64,000 nt of DNA, from positions 310,001-374,000 of the forward strand of contig NZ_CP028158.1 in NCBI RefSeq assembly GCF_003030345.1, in the 5' to 3' direction. How positions within the stretch are numbered: position 1 is the first letter of the stretch; each line of letters begins with the position of its first letter. The stretch is from Plantactinospora sp. BC1. Its GTDB lineage: Bacteria > Actinomycetota > Actinomycetes > Mycobacteriales > Micromonosporaceae. The notes under the pieces were generated by a model, which saw nothing but the letters and a program-made list of their open reading frames with translations, made no database searches and was not told the DNA's origin. The position numbers and the translations under genes are program-made. Shown piece after piece: positions 32,556 to 41,724 of this stretch.

Positions 32556-35500
32556 TACGCACACCCCCCGCTCCCGACGGTGGCTGTCCGGGTCGGCGTG
32601 GCTGGTGAGGGCGGCGAGGCGGCGTTCCGCCTCGACCCGCTCGGGCGCCCTGAGACGGTCGAAGATGGCCACGGCCCGCTTCCAGTACCGGCACGCCTCG
32701 GCGCGGTCGTCTCGTTCGAGAAGGCCGGCGATGCCGGCGAGGGCCCGCCCCTGCTCGTAGGGGTGGCTGATCCGGGTGGCCACCCGCAGCGCGTGGTGAT
32801 GGAAGCCGACGGCCTCGTCGTGGCGTCCCTGTGCGGCCAGGGTAAGGCCGATCCCGTTCAGCGCGGCCGCCTCACCCTGCCGCTCACCGATCTGCTCCGC
32901 CGAGGCGAGCGCGCGTTGGTGGTATTCACGGGCCTCGTCGAACCGGCGCAGCCCGCGCAGCGCGGTACCCAGCTCGTTGAGGGCGAACGCCTCGCCGTAC
33001 CGGTTGCCGGTACGGTCCTGTAGCCGCATCGACGTACGGAGGAAGCGGACGGCCAGCTCGAACTGGCCGAGCCGCGATCTGACCGCACCGAGATCCGTCA
33101 GGGCCCGGGCGAGGTGGAAGGGGCTGCCGACCACCCGGGCCAGGTGGAGGTGCCGACGGTGGATCTCCAGGGCTTCCTGGTACCGACCGAGGAACATCAG
33201 GGCCAGGCCGATGTTCGGCAGGACGGTCAGCACGTGCTCGCCCCAGGACGTACGGTCCGCCAGCAGATCGCGGTGCAGGTCGATGAGGTCGTCCATCCGG
33301 CCGAGATACCAGTAGACCGTCCCGAGATTGGCCCTGCTGCCGCTGGCGCCCGCCCTGTCGCCGATCTTCTCCCGTACCTCGATCGCGGTCTCCAGGTCCC
33401 GTACCGCGAGCTGAAGGTTGCCGCTGCGCATGTAGGCGTACGCCCGGTAGTTGCACATCGCGGCGACACCCGACTCGTCACCGCACTGTCGCGCCGCCCA
33501 CAGCCCGTACTCGTAGGTGTGGAGAATGTCGTCGTAGTAGCCCCGCATCATGTAGAACCGCCACGTCGAGGCGGCGAACTGCCAGGTCCACTGTGGGCAC
33601 CTCTCCGCCCCGAGTCGGGCGAGCGCCCGCAGGTTCTGCCGCTCCGCCTCCAACCACTCCAGGTCTGTCGGTAGCGCCGAGAGCAGATCCGGCCGCAGTG
33701 GTCCGCCCGGGCTCACCTTCGCCGGGATCGGGACCGGCTCCATCGCCCGGCTCGCCGCCAGACAGGCGTGCACGTAGTAGTCGAACAGCCGCGCGAAGGC
33801 CGCGGAGAGGTCCGCCGGCTCGTCCCGACCCGCGGTCAGCTCGCGCGCGTAGTCGCGGACCAGGTCGTGCAGCCGGAACCGGCCGGCGGCCGGCTCCTGG
33901 ACGAGGTGGCGGTCGACGAGTTCCGCCATCAACGTCTCCGCCCGCATCAGCGACACGTCCGCCAGCGCCGCCGCCACCCCCACCCCGAAGTGCTCACCGG
34001 GGAAGAGCCCCAACAGCCGGAACATCCGGCGTGCCGGCTCCGGCAACGGCTCGTACGACAGGCCGAACGCGTTGGCGACGGTGCTGTCCTCGGCCGAGAG
34101 TTCGTCCAACACGGGGCGGGCGCCGGCCAACCGTTCCGCGAGATCCGCCACCCGCCATTCCGGTCGGTGTGCCAGCCGGGCGCCCGCCAGCCGGATCGCC
34201 AGCGGAAGATATCCGCACCGGCCCACCACCGCCGCCACGGCTTCCGGCTCGGCATCGACCCGCTCCCGCCCGACGAGCCTCGCCAGCAGGTCGACCGCCT
34301 CGGCGCGGTCCAGCAGCGGCAGGGTCAGCGGCGGTACGCTGCTACTCACCACCAACCGCCGCCGGCTGGTCACCAGCGTCAGCGAACCCGGCGCCGACGG
34401 CAGCAACGGGGTCACCTGCTCGCTGCTGCCCGCGTTGTCCAGCACCAGCACCACACGCCGGCAGGCCAGTTCCGAGCGCCACAGCGCGACTCGATGGTCG
34501 AACTCCGCCGGAATCCGGCTCGCCGGGACGCCCAACTGGCGCAGCAGCGTGATCAGCGCCGCCGCCGCGCTGACCTGACCGTCGGTGCCGTGTCCGCCCA
34601 GGTCCACGAACAACTGCCCGTCCGGGTACGACCTGGCGAACCGCCCGGCCAGGTGGACCGCGACCGCCGTCTTGCCGATCCCGGCCATGCCGTCGATGAC
34701 CAGCACCGCCGACGAACCCGGGTCCACCCGCCGGATCGCCGTCGACAACCGGTCCACCAGCTCGTCCCGACCGGTGAAGTCTGCCGGTGCCCGGGGCAAC
34801 CAGCGCGTCGGCACCGCACCGGCACTCTCGGGCGCCGCCGACTTCGGGGACGGCGATTCCGTGTCGTCCCGGGGCGTCGACCGGTCCCGGGGACGCGGCC
34901 CGGAACCGGCTCCGTCGAGCACCGGATCCCGGTTGAGTACCGCCTGGTGCAACCGCTGTAACTCCGCGCCCGGTTCGATGCCCAACTGCTCCACCAGCGC
35001 CGAACGCGCCACGCCGAACGCGGCCAGCGCCCCCGGCACGTCTCCCTCCTGGTACAGCGCCCGGATCAGCAACCCGTGCCCGCCCTCACGCAGCGGATGG
35101 GCGCTCAGGTGGTCCCGCAGCATCATCACCGCGGCTCCGGCCCGGCCGGTCGCCAGGCAGAGCTCCGCCCACTGCTCGACCATCCCGAGCCGCAACTCCC
35201 GCATCGCCTCGGCCCGGGCCGAGAGCGCCGGACCCAGCGGCAGCCCGGCCAGCATCGGCCCCCGCCACCGCCCCTCCGCGCGGCCGAGCGACCGCTCCGC
35301 TGCGGCGAGGTCCCCGGCGGCCAGCGCGACGGACGCCTCTCGAAGCTCCGCGACGAACCCGAACACGTCGACGTCCTCCGGCCGCAGACCGAGTTCGTAG
35401 CCGTCGCCACGCCGGACGAGCACACCACGGCCGGCGGCGACCCCGTCCAACAGCCGACGCAGGTTCGCCGCGTACCCGCGCAGGTTCGCCACCGCCGACG

Positions 35501-35669
35501 CCGGGGGACCCGAGGGCCACAGCTCGTCGACCATCTCCGGCATGCCGACCCGCCGTCCCGGCTGCGACGCCAGCATGCTCAGCACCACCTGCTGCTTCGG
35601 CGGCCCGGGCGGCAGCGGTACGTCGTCGGCGATGATCTCCAGCGGCCCGAGAAGCCGAACCTCCAGCAT
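32535..35669 (-). CDS. AfsR/SARP-type regulator (wHTH-BTAD-NB-ARC-TPR)
   Basis: 1044 residues. N-terminal OmpR-like winged helix (LEVRLLGPLEI...LSMLASQPGRRV, about 1-95), then a BTAD bacterial activator domain (about 96-245), an NB-ARC STAND ATPase (P-loop DGMAGIGKTAV near 325, VVLVLDNAGSSEQ Walker B) and a C-terminal TPR array (about 620-1030). This is the architecture of AfsR and other large SARPs, ATP-dependent activators of secondary metabolism and development. It is too far from the cluster at 45686 to assume a link, but it is the window's only SARP. Confidence 0.9.
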   Translation of the reverse strand: MLEVRLLGPLEIIADDVPLPPGPPKQQVVLSMLASQPGRRVGMPEMVDELWPSGPPASAVANLRGYAANLRRLLDGVAAGRGVLVRRGDGYELGLRPEDVDVFGFVAELREASVALAAGDLAAAERSLGRAEGRWRGPMLAGLPLGPALSARAEAMRELRLGMVEQWAELCLATGRAGAAVMMLRDHLSAHPLREGGHGLLIRALYQEGDVPGALAAFGVARSALVEQLGIEPGAELQRLHQAVLNRDPVLDGAGSGPRPRDRSTPRDDTESPSPKSAAPESAGAVPTRWLPRAPADFTGRDELVDRLSTAIRRVDPGSSAVLVIDGMAGIGKTAVAVHLAGRFARSYPDGQLFVDLGGHGTDGQVSAAAALITLLRQLGVPASRIPAEFDHRVALWRSELACRRVVLVLDNAGSSEQVTPLLPSAPGSLTLVTSRRRLVVSSSVPPLTLPLLDRAEAVDLLARLVGRERVDAEPEAVAAVVGRCGYLPLAIRLAGARLAHRPEWRVADLAERLAGARPVLDELSAEDSTVANAFGLSYEPLPEPARRMFRLLGLFPGEHFGVGVAAALADVSLMRAETLMAELVDRHLVQEPAAGRFRLHDLVRDYARELTAGRDEPADLSAAFARLFDYYVHACLAASRAMEPVPIPAKVSPGGPLRPDLLSALPTDLEWLEAERQNLRALARLGAERCPQWTWQFAASTWRFYMMRGYYDDILHTYEYGLWAARQCGDESGVAAMCNYRAYAYMRSGNLQLAVRDLETAIEVREKIGDRAGASGSRANLGTVYWYLGRMDDLIDLHRDLLADRTSWGEHVLTVLPNIGLALMFLGRYQEALEIHRRHLHLARVVGSPFHLARALTDLGAVRSRLGQFELAVRFLRTSMRLQDRTGNRYGEAFALNELGTALRGLRRFDEAREYHQRALASAEQIGERQGEAAALNGIGLTLAAQGRHDEAVGFHHHALRVATRISHPYEQGRALAGIAGLLERDDRAEACRYWKRAVAIFDRLRAPERVEAERRLAALTSHADPDSHRRERGVCVSGAVPG

Positions 35670-35955
35670 CGCAGCCCCCCAACCACGGCCGACGTCACCC
35701 GCTATCGGGGCATCCTATCGATGGCCGCCACCGAGAAACCGGTGCGCGATTCGGGGACCAGCGGCGCTGACAGGCCCGCCTCGGGCTCGCGCCGATCTCT
35801 CCGGCGGGACGGAGCACGAACGAAGAAAGGCGACCGGCGGCCGGGATGAGATCGTGGCTGCGCGGCGTCGGTCGCGCCGCCCCACCCGGGCAGTCGTCGT
35901 CGACAGCGGCGTCGCCCGGCCGGGCCACCGCGCACGGCTGAGAGGCAGGACGATC

Positions 35956-36510
35956 ATGGCGCACATCGATTTCGGTGTCGACGAGAAGCAGTTTCCCGGA
36001 ATCACCGGCCCGATGCGGTACCGGCCGGAAACGGCGAAGCCGCTCAACGAGCTGGCCGAGGTACTGCTGCGGGCCCCGCACTCGCTCCCGGCCGGTGAGC
36101 GGGAACTCATCGCCGCGTACGTCTCCGGGCGCAACGAGTGCAACTTCTGCTGCGCGTCGCACTCGGCGTTCGCCGCCGCGCAGCTCGACGACGGCATGAC
36201 CCTCGTCGAACAGGTACGCGCGGACCTCGACACCGCGCCGATCTCGGCCAAGCTGCGGGCGCTGCTGCGCATCGCCGGGGCGGTACAGGTCAGCGGCCGC
36301 AACGTCACCACCGAGCTGGTCGCCGACGCCCGCGCGAACGGCGCCACCGATCTGGAGATCCACGACACCGTCCTGATCGCCGCCGCGTTCTGCATGTTCA
36401 ACCGGTACGTCGACGGGCTCGGCACCTTCGCGCCCGTCGGTCAGGACGCCTACGCCGAGTCCGCGCGCCGGGTCGTCGAGGTCGGCTACGGAGCGGCGGT
36501 GAACGCGTAG
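35956..36510 (+). CDS. AhpD-like / carboxymuconolactone decarboxylase family protein
   Basis: 184 residues from ATG 35956 (AGGA upstream). The all-helical AhpD fold carries the redox motif at Cys62 and Cys65 (CNFCCASH, with Cys66 and His69), the usual peroxidase/disulfide-reductase site. The extra Cys66 next to the CxxC is common in this subfamily. It likely acts in peroxide defence. Divergent from the SARP gene across 286 bp with no clear operator. Confidence 0.82.
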   Translation: MAHIDFGVDEKQFPGITGPMRYRPETAKPLNELAEVLLRAPHSLPAGERELIAAYVSGRNECNFCCASHSAFAAAQLDDGMTLVEQVRADLDTAPISAKLRALLRIAGAVQVSGRNVTTELVADARANGATDLEIHDTVLIAAAFCMFNRYVDGLGTFAPVGQDAYAESARRVVEVGYGAAVNA

Positions 36511-36626
36511 CCGGCGGAAAACCGCCGCCCTCCTGAGCACAGCCAAGGGTGACCACGCCCCGATCCCGCTGCGATGGTCGATGGAGAAGCCTTGCCAGGC
36601 CCGTCACCCGGGAGTCGGAGGGATCG

Positions 36627-37790
36627 ATGGACCACCCACGCCGCCTGCTCGACGCCGCGAAGCGGTGCCGAGCGGACATGGTCGACCGGCTGCGCACGCT
36701 CGTCGGGTACGAGTCGGCACCGGGCTCGCTGCCGCACCTGGAGTCCTGTGCCGACCTGCTCACCCGCTGGGGGGAGGAGGTGCTCGGCCGGCCCGCCCGG
36801 CGGGTAGTGGTCGACGGCCTGCCGCACCTGCTCTGGCCGGCCGCCGACCAGCGGGTGCTGCTCCTCGGCCACTTCGACACCGTCTTCCCGGTCGGCACGA
36901 TCCGCGCCAGGCCCTTCACCGTACGCGGGGACGTCGCGACGGGGCCCGGCGTGTGCGACATGAAGGCCGGCATCGTGCAGATGTTCACCGCCCTGCGGCT
37001 GATCGAGGAGACCTCGGCGGTCGGCGTACTGCTCAGCTGCGACGAGGAGAGCGGGTCGGTCACCTCGCGGCCGCTGATCGAGCGGGAGGCACGGCGCTCC
37101 GGCGCGGTCCTGGTCTGCGAGGCGGCCACCCCGGACGGGGCGGTGAAGGTGGCCAGGAAGGGCGGATCGGTCTACCGGCTCACCGTCTCGGGGCGGGCCG
37201 CCCACGCCGGCGTCGAACCGCAGCGCGGCGTCAACGCCACGGTCGAGGTCGCGCACCAGGTCCTCACGTTGCGCGCCCTCGGTGCCCCGGACAGCGGTGG
37301 CACCTCGGTCACACCGACCCTGCTCTCCGCAGGTACCACGACGAACACGGTGCCCGAGCGGGCCAGCCTCGCCGTCGACGTCCGGGCCTGGACCACGGAC
37401 GAACTCGAACGCGTCGACCACGCCATCCGGGGGCTGGTGCCGTACCTGCCGGAGGCGACGTTGGCGGTGCAGGGCGGGATCAACCGCTACCCGATGTCAC
37501 CGGAGCTCGCGCGACCGCTGCTGGAGCTGGCCCAGTCGATCGCCGGGCAGCTCGGCATCCCGAACCTCGCCGGGGCGCACGCCGCCGGGGCGTCCGACGG
37601 CAACTTCACCGCCGCGCTGGGCGTACCGACGCTGGACGGTCTGGGCGCGGTCGGCGGCGGGGCGCACTCCGCCGACGAGTACGTCTGCCTGGACCGCATG
37701 CCGGAACGGACGGCACTGCTGGCCGGGCTGGTCGACACGCTGTCCGCCGTGGAGCGTCTCGGGCCGCGATCCATCGACGGAATCCCGTAA
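36627..37790 (+). CDS. M20-family metallopeptidase (carboxypeptidase G2-like)
   Basis: 387 residues from ATG 36627, chosen for the GGAGG 5 nt upstream. The metal-site series is present: LLGHFDTVFPVGT (His, Asp), GVCDMKAGI (bridging Asp), SCDEESGS (catalytic Glu then metal Glu), EAATPDG, and the C-terminal GAVGGGAHSADEYV His. A dimerisation (lid) domain sits in the middle. Family members remove amino acids from acylated or pteroylated substrates, so an exact substrate cannot be set. The carboxylate-amine ligase starts 47 bp downstream. Confidence 0.85.
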   Translation: MDHPRRLLDAAKRCRADMVDRLRTLVGYESAPGSLPHLESCADLLTRWGEEVLGRPARRVVVDGLPHLLWPAADQRVLLLGHFDTVFPVGTIRARPFTVRGDVATGPGVCDMKAGIVQMFTALRLIEETSAVGVLLSCDEESGSVTSRPLIEREARRSGAVLVCEAATPDGAVKVARKGGSVYRLTVSGRAAHAGVEPQRGVNATVEVAHQVLTLRALGAPDSGGTSVTPTLLSAGTTTNTVPERASLAVDVRAWTTDELERVDHAIRGLVPYLPEATLAVQGGINRYPMSPELARPLLELAQSIAGQLGIPNLAGAHAAGASDGNFTAALGVPTLDGLGAVGGGAHSADEYVCLDRMPERTALLAGLVDTLSAVERLGPRSIDGIP

Positions 37791-37837
37791 CGTGCTCACC
37801 GTCGGCGAACGACCGGCAGCGAGAGGTCGGCGTCGGC

Positions 37838-38986
37838 ATGGCTACCGGACGACTCCCGGGATCGCGGATTCCGCTGCTCGGCGTGGAGGAGGAGTTCCTC
37901 GTCGTCGACGGCGAGCGGGGCGAGGTCGTACCGGAGGCGGCCACCGTGGTCGACCGGGCGCGCCCGGCCCTCGGTGCCCGGGTGGGCGGTGAGATCACCA
38001 AGCTTCAGGTCGAGACCCGTACCGATCCGTGCCGGAGCGTGGCCGAGCTCAGCGGGCAGCTCGTCGAGGCCCGCGCCGTCGTCCAGGCCGCCGCCCTGTC
38101 GGCGGGTCTGCGGGTGATCGCGAGCGGCTCGCCGGTGCTCGGCCGTGCCGTGCCGCCGCCGATCACCGAGGGACCACGCCAGGATCGCGGCACCGCCACC
38201 TTCCGTGGGCTGCACGACGAACTCGCGATCTGCGCCGTCCACGTCCACGTGGAGCAGCCCGACCGGGACCGTGCCGTGCTGATCGGCAACCATCTGCGGC
38301 AACACCTGCCGGTGTTTCTCGCCCTCTCGGCGAACTCGCCCTACTGGGCCGAGCGCGACACCGGATACGCGAGTTGGCGCAGCGTCACGTGGGGGCGCTG
38401 GCCGGTGGCCGGCCCGCCGCCGTTCCTGCGGTCGGCACGGCAGTACGACGAGCACGTGCGGATGTTGCTGGAGGCGGGTGCACTGGTCGACCACGGCACG
38501 ATCTTCTGGGATCTCCGGCTGTCGACGAAGCACCCCACGCTGGAGGTACGGGTCGCGGACGTACCCGTCACCGCTGCCGAGTCCGCGGCGCAGGCCGCCC
38601 TGGTGCGGGCGCTGGCGGTCGTCGCCGGTGACGCGGTCGACCGGGGCGACGAGGGACCGGAGCTGGCGCCGGAGCTGATGCGGCTGGCGTACTGGCGGGC
38701 CGCCCGGGACGGGATGGCCGGGCACGGCGTCGACGTCGTCACCGGTCGGCTGCTGCCTGCGGCGACGCTCGCCGCACGCCTGGTCGAGCTGGCCGGACCA
38801 ACGTTGGACGAGGCGGGTGACCGCGAGCGGGTCGAGGACTGGCTGGCCCGGCTGGCCACCGACGGCGACGGGGCGACCCGCCAGCGGGCGGCGGCGGCGC
38901 TGCGCGGACGCCTGACCGACGTGGTCGACGAGATCGCCAACCGGACCGCGCCCGACGTGTCCGCGCCCGACGTGTCCCGTCGGTAA
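37838..38986 (+). CDS. Carboxylate-amine ligase (GCS2/YbdK family)
   Basis: 382 residues from ATG 37838. GVEEEFLVVD near the N-terminus, ETRTDPCRS and CAVHVHVEQPDRD are hallmarks of the glutamate-cysteine-ligase-2 fold. These enzymes join a gamma-carboxylate (usually Glu) to an amine with ATP. Lying just after an M20 peptidase, it could form a synthesis/hydrolysis pair for a gamma-glutamyl or similar conjugate; that is inference. Its final codons and stop are the first unit of a 16-bp tandem repeat. Confidence 0.82.
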   Translation: MATGRLPGSRIPLLGVEEEFLVVDGERGEVVPEAATVVDRARPALGARVGGEITKLQVETRTDPCRSVAELSGQLVEARAVVQAAALSAGLRVIASGSPVLGRAVPPPITEGPRQDRGTATFRGLHDELAICAVHVHVEQPDRDRAVLIGNHLRQHLPVFLALSANSPYWAERDTGYASWRSVTWGRWPVAGPPPFLRSARQYDEHVRMLLEAGALVDHGTIFWDLRLSTKHPTLEVRVADVPVTAAESAAQAALVRALAVVAGDAVDRGDEGPELAPELMRLAYWRAARDGMAGHGVDVVTGRLLPAATLAARLVELAGPTLDEAGDRERVEDWLARLATDGDGATRQRAAAALRGRLTDVVDEIANRTAPDVSAPDVSRR

Positions 38987-39066
38987 CGTGTCCCGTCGGT
39001 AACGTGCGCCGTGGGTGACGTGTCCCGCCGGTGACGTGCGCCGTGGGGTGACGTGCCGACGGGTGA
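38971..39066 (+). repeat. 16-bp tandem repeat containing stop codons
   Basis: Six head-to-tail units (16, 16, 16, 16, 17, 15 bp) of CGTGTCCCGTCGGTAA or CGTGCGCCGTGGGTGA. Each ends in TAA or TGA, and the first supplies the stop of the ligase gene. Units 1 and 2 are identical and the rest diverge. It is a minisatellite-like expansion at a gene end, and the 16-bp period puts stops in all three frames. Confidence 0.85.
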
Positions 39067-39184
39067 AGAAAGCACGCCGGCATAACGCGAATCGCCCCGG
39101 TCTCGGAAATGCTGGAGGAACCGGACGCGGCGGCAGGCAGCCCTCCCGCCGGCAACCGGCACACCCGATCAGGGGAGGCCACAG

Positions 39185-39847
39185 GTGACCGAGGCAGACC
39201 TGCTACCCACGATCCCGGTCCGGCACCACCGCAGGCCGCCGGCGGAGATGGTGCGCGAGGCCGAGGCGTTCGCGGAACGGATGGCGCAGCGCCGCTCCGT
39301 ACGCGACTTCGCCCCCGACCCCGTCCCCGACGCGGTGATCGAGGCCGCGATCCGGGCCGCCTCGACCGCGCCGAGTGGGGCGAACGTGCAACCGTGGCGG
39401 TTCGTCGTGCTGACCGACCCGGCCCGCAAGCGTCGACTACGCGAGGCGGCGGAGGCCGAGGAACGCGCCTTCTACGACCGCCGCGCCTCGCGGGAGTGGC
39501 TGGACGCGATCGCCGGGTTCGGCACCGACTGGCGGAAGCCGTTCCTGGAGACCGCACCGGCCGTCATCGTCGTCTTCGAGATACACCAGGGGCCGCACAG
39601 CCCGAAGCCGTACTACGTCAAGGAGTCCGTCGGCATCGCGGTCGGCCTGCTGATCACCGCGCTGCACCACGCCGGCCTGGTCACCCTGACCCACACGCCC
39701 AGCCCGATGCGGTTCCTCAACCAGGTCTGCGAGCGACCCCCGGAGGAGCGCCCGCACGTGGTGATGCCGGTCGGATATCCCACCCCGGACGCCCAGGTCC
39801 CCGACCTGGCCCGCAAAACCCTCGACGAGGTCATGGTCCGCTGGTGA
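39185..39847 (+). CDS. Nitroreductase-family flavoprotein
   Basis: 220 residues from GTG 39185 (GGGGAGG 7 nt upstream). RRSVRDF, then APSGANVQPWRFVVL (FMN binding), and VGIAVGLLITALHHAGLVTL are typical of the nitroreductase fold; the closest subtype is the iodotyrosine-deiodinase/BluB-like group. FMN-dependent reduction of an unknown substrate. The 3' end overlaps the convergent FAD oxidoreductase by 17 bp. Confidence 0.83.
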   Translation: MTEADLLPTIPVRHHRRPPAEMVREAEAFAERMAQRRSVRDFAPDPVPDAVIEAAIRAASTAPSGANVQPWRFVVLTDPARKRRLREAAEAEERAFYDRRASREWLDAIAGFGTDWRKPFLETAPAVIVVFEIHQGPHSPKPYYVKESVGIAVGLLITALHHAGLVTLTHTPSPMRFLNQVCERPPEERPHVVMPVGYPTPDAQVPDLARKTLDEVMVRW

Positions 39848-41375
39848 GGTCCCCGGTCAGGAACTCGACGAGTGGCTCGACGTGCCGGTCCGGGCGCCGC
39901 CACTCGGCCAGCAGATCCTCCAGCAGGTGCTGCTCGGCGAGCAGCTCCGCGCCACGGTACCGTCGGATGACCGGGTGGATGAAGGCGCTCTCCCGGGCCC
40001 GGTCCGGCGTCGGGTGCCGGTCGATGGCGAAGACGTCGCCGTAGTCGTCGCGCCCCCACCGGAGCGCGAGCGTGTACCAGTGCGTGGCGGCCGCGAAGCG
40101 CTGCACGGCGTAGTCCTCCGGCAGGTCCTCGTAGTGCTGGAAGTCGCCGGTGACCTGGTCGCGGACGAAGACGTCGCAGAGGTACTCGAACTGCGTCCAG
40201 AGCGCCGACGACCAGTTGACCCGGTCGAGCATCAGTTTGGCCAGCGACGCGGCGTCGGCCGGCGTGGTCGTGCGGGGCAACGGGACGTCCTCGTACCGCT
40301 CCCGCAGGATCCGGGTGAACGTGCGGAGGTTGTAGCGGAAGCCGTCGATGAAGGGCGACGAGGCGTGCTTGACGTCCCGGGCCTGGGCGATGGTGCCGGC
40401 GAAGTAGAGGTCGTCGATGTTGCTCGACTGCCAGTCGGGGCGCAACCCGGGCATCCGGCCGTCCCGCACCATGTCGGGACGGGACGTCTCGTCGAACATC
40501 GTGGTGTCCATCCGGAAGCCGGTGCAGCGCAGCACCGTGTGGTAGTCGAGGACGGCGGTCTCACCGTCGGCGTGGGTGTACGTGATCGACACCTGGTACC
40601 GCCCGTCGACCGGCCGGATCTCGTCGATGGTGCAGTCCAGCACCGAGTGCAACGTCTTGAACTGGTAGCTGTCGAGGATCGCGCCGTACTGGCCACGGAC
40701 GTCCCCGGGATGTTTGGTGTTCCAGGCGAGCCGCAGGGGTTGCCGGCTGGCGAGGTGCACCATCGACGCCCGGCCGAGGATCGACGACGCGGTCTCGAAG
40801 GCGGAGTTCCCCTTGCCGATGATCAGGACCCGCTGCCCGTCGTACGCGGTGGGGTCGATGACCATGTCCTCGTACCCGACGGCATGCTCGATGCCCTTGA
40901 TCGCCGGTACGAACGGCTGGCCCCAGCCCGTCGCGACGACGAGGCAGCGCGCGCGGACCTCCCCCCGGTCGGTCCGTACCGTGAAGCCGTCGCCCGTCCG
41001 GGTGACCCGCTCGACCGTCGTGCCGTACCGGACGTTGAGCTGGTGGACCCGTTGGAACTCGGCGAGGTAGCGCACCAGGTCGTCGGCGGCCGGCAGGTAC
41101 TCCTGGCTGAATTTCGGGAACAGCAGGTCCGGTGAGTCGTTGAGCAGCGAATTCCAGTCCCAGCGCAGCCGGATCTCGGGATCGTTGCTGTCGGTGTGCA
41201 CCTTGTTCAGGGAGATCAGCCGGCGATGCCGGGGAAACCGCCGGAAGAACCCGCCCGGTTCGTCGCCACTCTCGAGCGTCAGGTAGTCGGCGCGGTGCCG
41301 CTGAAGGTAGTAGCTCAGCTGAAGTCCGGCGGGCCCCGCCCCGACGATGACGTACCTGTGCTCGTTGCCGACCAT
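39831..41375 (-). CDS. FAD-dependent NAD(P)-binding oxidoreductase (FOXRED2-like)
   Basis: 514 residues from ATG 41375 (GGAAGG upstream); ATG 41438 would add 21 residues. FAD Rossmann motif VIVGAGPAGLQLSYYL at the N-terminus, a second dinucleotide motif VLIIGKGNSAFETA near 180, and an ATGWG-type strand. The layout is that of flavin monooxygenase-like proteins resembling eukaryotic FOXRED2, with a C-terminal helical extension. Substrate unknown. It may modify a small molecule, but no cluster is adjacent. Confidence 0.78.
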   Translation of the reverse strand: MVGNEHRYVIVGAGPAGLQLSYYLQRHRADYLTLESGDEPGGFFRRFPRHRRLISLNKVHTDSNDPEIRLRWDWNSLLNDSPDLLFPKFSQEYLPAADDLVRYLAEFQRVHQLNVRYGTTVERVTRTGDGFTVRTDRGEVRARCLVVATGWGQPFVPAIKGIEHAVGYEDMVIDPTAYDGQRVLIIGKGNSAFETASSILGRASMVHLASRQPLRLAWNTKHPGDVRGQYGAILDSYQFKTLHSVLDCTIDEIRPVDGRYQVSITYTHADGETAVLDYHTVLRCTGFRMDTTMFDETSRPDMVRDGRMPGLRPDWQSSNIDDLYFAGTIAQARDVKHASSPFIDGFRYNLRTFTRILRERYEDVPLPRTTTPADAASLAKLMLDRVNWSSALWTQFEYLCDVFVRDQVTGDFQHYEDLPEDYAVQRFAAATHWYTLALRWGRDDYGDVFAIDRHPTPDRARESAFIHPVIRRYRGAELLAEQHLLEDLLAEWRRPDRHVEPLVEFLTGDLTSGP

Positions 41376-41724
41376 CCTGGGACCTTCCGACGGAGAGGTG
41401 GGTCCATCGACGATGGAATGGATAGCGGAGTGTGTCAATGCCGCCCGTCGACCGGGAACCGATGCAGTGCGCCGAGAACGGCAGCACCGCGAGGGTCAGG
41501 GGGCGAGGATCACGGACGCCTCCGGTCAGCTGTGGCTGAAGAACCGGGTACGCCAGGCCGGATCGGCGGTCGGACCGAAGGCGCAGGCATTCGGACCGCC
41601 GCACGGTGTGGCGAGGAAGTCCCACGGCACGACGTGGTACGCGGGTACGGCAAGCACATCTGCGGCTCGCGGCGCTACACCTCGGAGTGAGGGGCGGCCC
41701 ACAGGTGCTGCCCGGCCGACCCGT
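41376..41724. other. Intergenic region with a possible gene fragment
   Basis: On the minus strand, 41526-41680 reads VLAVPAYHVVPWDFLATPCG then GPNACAFGPTADPAWRTRFF and a stop. This is a protein-like composition without Arg-rich noise and with no obvious start. It may be the C-terminal relic of a lost gene. Nothing else is supported in this gap. Confidence 0.3.
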
